Source of the DNA: Acidimicrobiia bacterium
GTDB taxonomy: Bacteria; Actinomycetota; Acidimicrobiia; Spongiisociales; UBA5794
Direction: 5' to 3'
Length of the DNA stretch: 8,620 nucleotides
Assembly: GCA_030599515.1 (NCBI GenBank)
Contig: JAUVNV010000103.1
Location: 1-8,620, forward strand
Part shown: piece after piece, positions 6,491 to 8,620 of the stretch
Position numbering within the stretch: position 1 is the stretch's first letter
How the letters are laid out: each line of letters opens with the position of its first letter
Translations under genes and position numbers: made by a program
The notes under the pieces: model-generated
What the model was told of the DNA's origin: nothing
The model's database searches: none
What the model saw: only the letters and a program-made list of their open reading frames with translations

Positions 6491-6520
6491 CCCTGCCGGC
6501 GGCGCTGCCAGCCGGCAGGG
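6491..6520 (+). terminator. Perfect 10-bp terminator hairpin after the methyltransferase
   Basis: CCCTGCCGGC (6491-6500) is the exact reverse complement of GCCGGCAGGG (6511-6520) around a 10-nt loop. It starts 23 bp after the methyltransferase stop and lies upstream of typA. There is no T-tract, so termination would depend on the GC-rich stem. It separates the HisA-like/methyltransferase operon from typA. Confidence 0.7.
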
Positions 6521-6560
6521 TCAGGTCAGCCTGGTTATCGGCCGTCGGCGAGAACTCCTG

Positions 6561-6581
6561 CTTGAAGCTTGAAGCTTGAGG
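6561..6581. repeat. Heptamer repeat in the typA upstream region (CTTGAAG)
   Basis: Two perfect CTTGAAG units and a third CTTGAGG lie just upstream of typA. A fourth (CTTCCTA) is decayed and runs into the start region. The first unit contains TTGAAG (6562-6567), a partial match to a -35 box, 19 bp before the -10 candidate at 6587. The third contains GAGG, which could act as a ribosome binding site for an ATG at 6588. Confidence 0.75.
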
Positions 6582-6586
6582 CTTCC

Positions 6587-6592
6587 TATGCT
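6587..6592 (+). promoter_or_regulatory. -10 box for a leaderless typA transcript
   Basis: TATGCT is followed by exactly 7 nt and the ATG at 6600. This is the third case of the same spacing in the window. It competes with an alternative start at the ATG 6588, which lies inside this hexamer and has GAGG 6 nt upstream. Confidence 0.5.
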
Positions 6593-6599
6593 TGTCGCC

Positions 6600-8423
6600 A
6601 TGTCCTCCCCCTCCTTTCGGAACGTTGCGTTGATCGCGCACGTCGACCACGGCAAGACGACCCTCGTCGATGCGATGCTCAGCGCAGCCGGCGTGTTCGC
6701 TGCGCACGAGACCCACGTGGATCGTGTCATGGACTCGAGCGACCAGGAGCGCGAGCGCGGCATCACGATCCTCGCAAAGGCCGCATCGGTGACCTGGAAG
6801 GGCACGAAGATCAACCTGGTCGACACCCCCGGCCACGCCGACTTCGGCGGAGAAGTCGAACGAGCGCTCACACTGGTCGACGGCGTCCTCCTCCTCGTCG
6901 ATGCCGCGGAAGGCCCGATGCCCCAAACCCGCTACGTCCTGTCGAAAGCCCTCGATCGGGGACTCCCCGCCGTCGTTGTCATCAACAAGGTCGACCGACC
7001 CGATGCCAGAATCGAAGAGGTCGCCGACGAGATCTACCAACTGTTCTTCGACCTCGACGCCGAGGATCACCACATCGATTTCCCGATCATCTCGTCGATC
7101 GCTCGCCACGGCCACGCCATGGCTGGTACCGGGATCCCGGGGGAAGACATGGACCTCTCCCCGATCCTCGACGCCATCGTGGAGAGCATCCCTGCCCCAT
7201 CCGGCAACCCGGATGCGCCCGTTCAAGCGCTCGTCACCAACCTCGACGCGTCGAACTACCTCGGCCGCCTCGCGATCGGACGAGTCGTCGAGGGAACGCT
7301 TCGAGCGGGAGAGCAGGTCGCCCTTTGCCACTCGAACGATGAGGAGCCGCCGCTCAAGCGCCGCCTGACCCAACTCATGGGGTTCGAGCATCTCGGCAGG
7401 ATCGACGTCGAGGAACGAGTCGCCGGTGACCTCTTCGTCGTCGCAGGTTTCCCCGAGGTCGAGATCGGCGACACGATCGCCGATGCTGCTGATCCGCAGG
7501 CCCTCCCCCGCCTCGAAGTCGACGAACCCGTGCTCCGGATGACCTTCGGCGTCAACACGTCGCCTCTCTCAGGTCGGGACGGGAGATTCGTCACATCTCG
7601 CCAGATCAAGGAGCGACTCGATCGTGAGGTTCTCGGGAACGTCTCGATCCGTATCGGCGCCACGTCATCCCCGGAAGTCATCGAGGTCGCCGGTCGTGGC
7701 GAACTGCAACTCGCGGTTCTCATCGAGTCCATGCGCCGCGAAGGTTTCGAGCTTCAGGTCTCCCGGCCCGAGGTGATCATCCGCGAGATCGACGGAAGTC
7801 CTCACGAACCACTTGAGCGGGCGGTCGTCGACGTGCCGAACGAGCACGTCGGCACCGTCACGCAGGCCGTTGCTCCCCGGAAGGGCCAAGTCACGGACCT
7901 GCGGCCGGGTGACAGCGGGCGCACCATCGTGACACTCACCGCACCGGCACGTGGACTTCTCGGGTTCCGCTCGCTCCTCATGACGGCCACCCGCGGCACA
8001 GCTCTGCTTCACCAACACCACGCCGGGTGGATGCCGTGGGCCGGCGAACTCCCGCATCGCCAGGGAGGCGCCATGGTCGCCGACCGGATCGGGAGTTCCA
8101 CGGGCTTCGCACTCGACAACCTGCAGAAGCGGGGCGAGCTGTTCGTCGGCCCGAATGCGGACGTCTACGAAGGCATGATCATCGGGGAGGCATCTCGGCC
8201 GGAGGACATGCAGGTCAACCCCACCAAGACCAAGCAGCTCACGAACATCAGGACCCATTCAACAGACGAGGCGATCAAGCTCAAACCGCCGAGAGAGATG
8301 ACGCTCGAACTCGCCATTGAGTGGATCGCCGGGGATGAGCTCGTCGAGATCACGCCGAACGCCATCCGGGTGAGGAAGCGGCACCTGTCCGAGAGCGAGC
8401 GCAAGCGGTTGAAGAGGAGGTAG
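6600..8423 (+). CDS. typA: Ribosome-associated translational GTPase TypA/BipA
   Basis: This 607-residue protein is a full-length TypA. TypA binds the 70S ribosome at the factor site, hydrolyses GTP, and is needed for growth under stress or cold and for ribosome assembly. The GTPase motifs are complete: P-loop AHVDHGKTT (13-21), switch I RGITI (53-57), DTPGH (75-79) and NKVD (129-132). EF-G-like domains II and III and the TypA-specific C-terminal domain follow, with NPTKTKQLTNIRTHSTDEA near the end and a basic tail (RKR, KRLKRR). I prefer the ATG at 6600, which gives the family-like start MSSPSFRNVALIAH and lies 7 nt after a TANNNT box. An ATG at 6588 would add four residues (MLVA) and has a weak GAGG site. 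The gene appears to be a single transcription unit bounded by hairpins. Confidence 0.97.
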   Translation: MSSPSFRNVALIAHVDHGKTTLVDAMLSAAGVFAAHETHVDRVMDSSDQERERGITILAKAASVTWKGTKINLVDTPGHADFGGEVERALTLVDGVLLLVDAAEGPMPQTRYVLSKALDRGLPAVVVINKVDRPDARIEEVADEIYQLFFDLDAEDHHIDFPIISSIARHGHAMAGTGIPGEDMDLSPILDAIVESIPAPSGNPDAPVQALVTNLDASNYLGRLAIGRVVEGTLRAGEQVALCHSNDEEPPLKRRLTQLMGFEHLGRIDVEERVAGDLFVVAGFPEVEIGDTIADAADPQALPRLEVDEPVLRMTFGVNTSPLSGRDGRFVTSRQIKERLDREVLGNVSIRIGATSSPEVIEVAGRGELQLAVLIESMRREGFELQVSRPEVIIREIDGSPHEPLERAVVDVPNEHVGTVTQAVAPRKGQVTDLRPGDSGRTIVTLTAPARGLLGFRSLLMTATRGTALLHQHHAGWMPWAGELPHRQGGAMVADRIGSSTGFALDNLQKRGELFVGPNADVYEGMIIGEASRPEDMQVNPTKTKQLTNIRTHSTDEAIKLKPPREMTLELAIEWIAGDELVEITPNAIRVRKRHLSESERKRLKRR

Positions 8424-8425
8424 GA

Positions 8426-8447
8426 CCAGCCGCCTGACGGCGGCTGG
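8426..8447 (+). terminator. typA terminator hairpin
   Basis: CCAGCCGCC (8426-8434) pairs perfectly with GGCGGCTGG (8439-8447) around the tetraloop TGAC. It starts 2 bp after the typA stop. There is no T-run. The TACTCGG repeat array begins only 2 bp beyond the stem. Confidence 0.75.
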
Positions 8448-8449
8448 AG

Positions 8450-8490
8450 TACTCGGTACTCGGTACTCGGTACTCGGTACTCGGTACTCG
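8450..8490. repeat. Heptanucleotide tandem array A2 (TACTCGG)
   Basis: Five perfect TACTCGG units (8450-8484) are followed by a sixth that ends TACTCG before the next base changes. The unit differs from the TAGTCGG of the left array by one base (G to C at position 3). Within each array the copies are identical, so each seems to have been amplified separately from a related seed. Confidence 0.95.
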
Positions 8491-8571
<81 letters not shown>

Positions 8572-8583
8572 TCTCCCCCCATT

Positions 8584-8620
8584 CTCCTGTCTCCTGTCAC
8601 CCGTCTCCCGTCACCTGTCA
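8584..8620. repeat. Third heptamer family at the right edge (CWCCYGT)
   Basis: Five units of 7 bp are visible: CTCCTGT twice, CACCCGT, CTCCCGT and CACCTGT. The array begins a sixth (CA) as the window ends. Positions 1, 3, 4, 6 and 7 are constant, while position 2 (T or A) and position 5 (T or C) vary. It is degenerate compared with the neighbouring arrays, so probably older, and continues outside the window. Confidence 0.85.

Overview
The window is GC-rich, and its genes suggest a free-living, respiring actinobacterium or close relative. The evidence is F420-type luciferase-like (LLM) oxidoreductase sequence, a HisA/PriA-family barrel with actinobacterial flavour, GTG and possibly CTG starts, ATGA/CTGA gene overlaps, and genes with a TANNNT -10 box exactly 7 nt before the start codon (leaderless transcription). 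A deep actinobacterial lineage such as Acidimicrobiia is my best guess, but no marker gene here proves it.

Layout, left to right. Positions 1-218 hold a two-part tandem-repeat module: TAGTCGG heptamers, a 33-bp spacer, then TTTCTAC heptamers. It lies 5 bp from the end of a universal stress protein gene on the minus strand (224-667). After a 211-bp divergent spacer comes a two-gene plus-strand operon (879-3226). It encodes the two subunits of an NfnAB/SudBA-type flavin and iron-sulfur oxidoreductase, which moves electrons between NADH, NADPH and ferredoxin. A convergent spacer with degenerate heptamers and a long hairpin separates it from a minus-strand operon (4742 down to 3305) that encodes an LLM oxidoreductase and then a small c-type cytochrome lipoprotein. 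Across a 79-bp divergent promoter region, a plus-strand operon (4822-6467) encodes an orphan HisA-like TIM barrel that lacks the first catalytic aspartate, followed by a SAM methyltransferase, and ends in a perfect 10-bp hairpin. The last gene is the ribosome-associated GTPase typA (6600-8423), followed by a 9-bp hairpin. The same repeat module then recurs (TACTCGG heptamers, about 32-bp spacer, TTTCTAC heptamers), and a third heptamer family runs off the right edge.

The genes are mostly housekeeping, redox and stress functions, and nothing here is a defence or mobile-element cassette. The unusual signal is between the genes. At least seven unrelated sequences are repeated in tandem, all with a period of exactly 7 bp, in four of the intergenic stretches. 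One composite arrangement (array A, spacer, array B) occurs twice, in the same orientation, 8.4 kb apart. This looks like an interspersed repeat family comparable in form to the heptanucleotide STRR repeats of cyanobacteria. I know of no description of it in actinobacteria, but I could not search.
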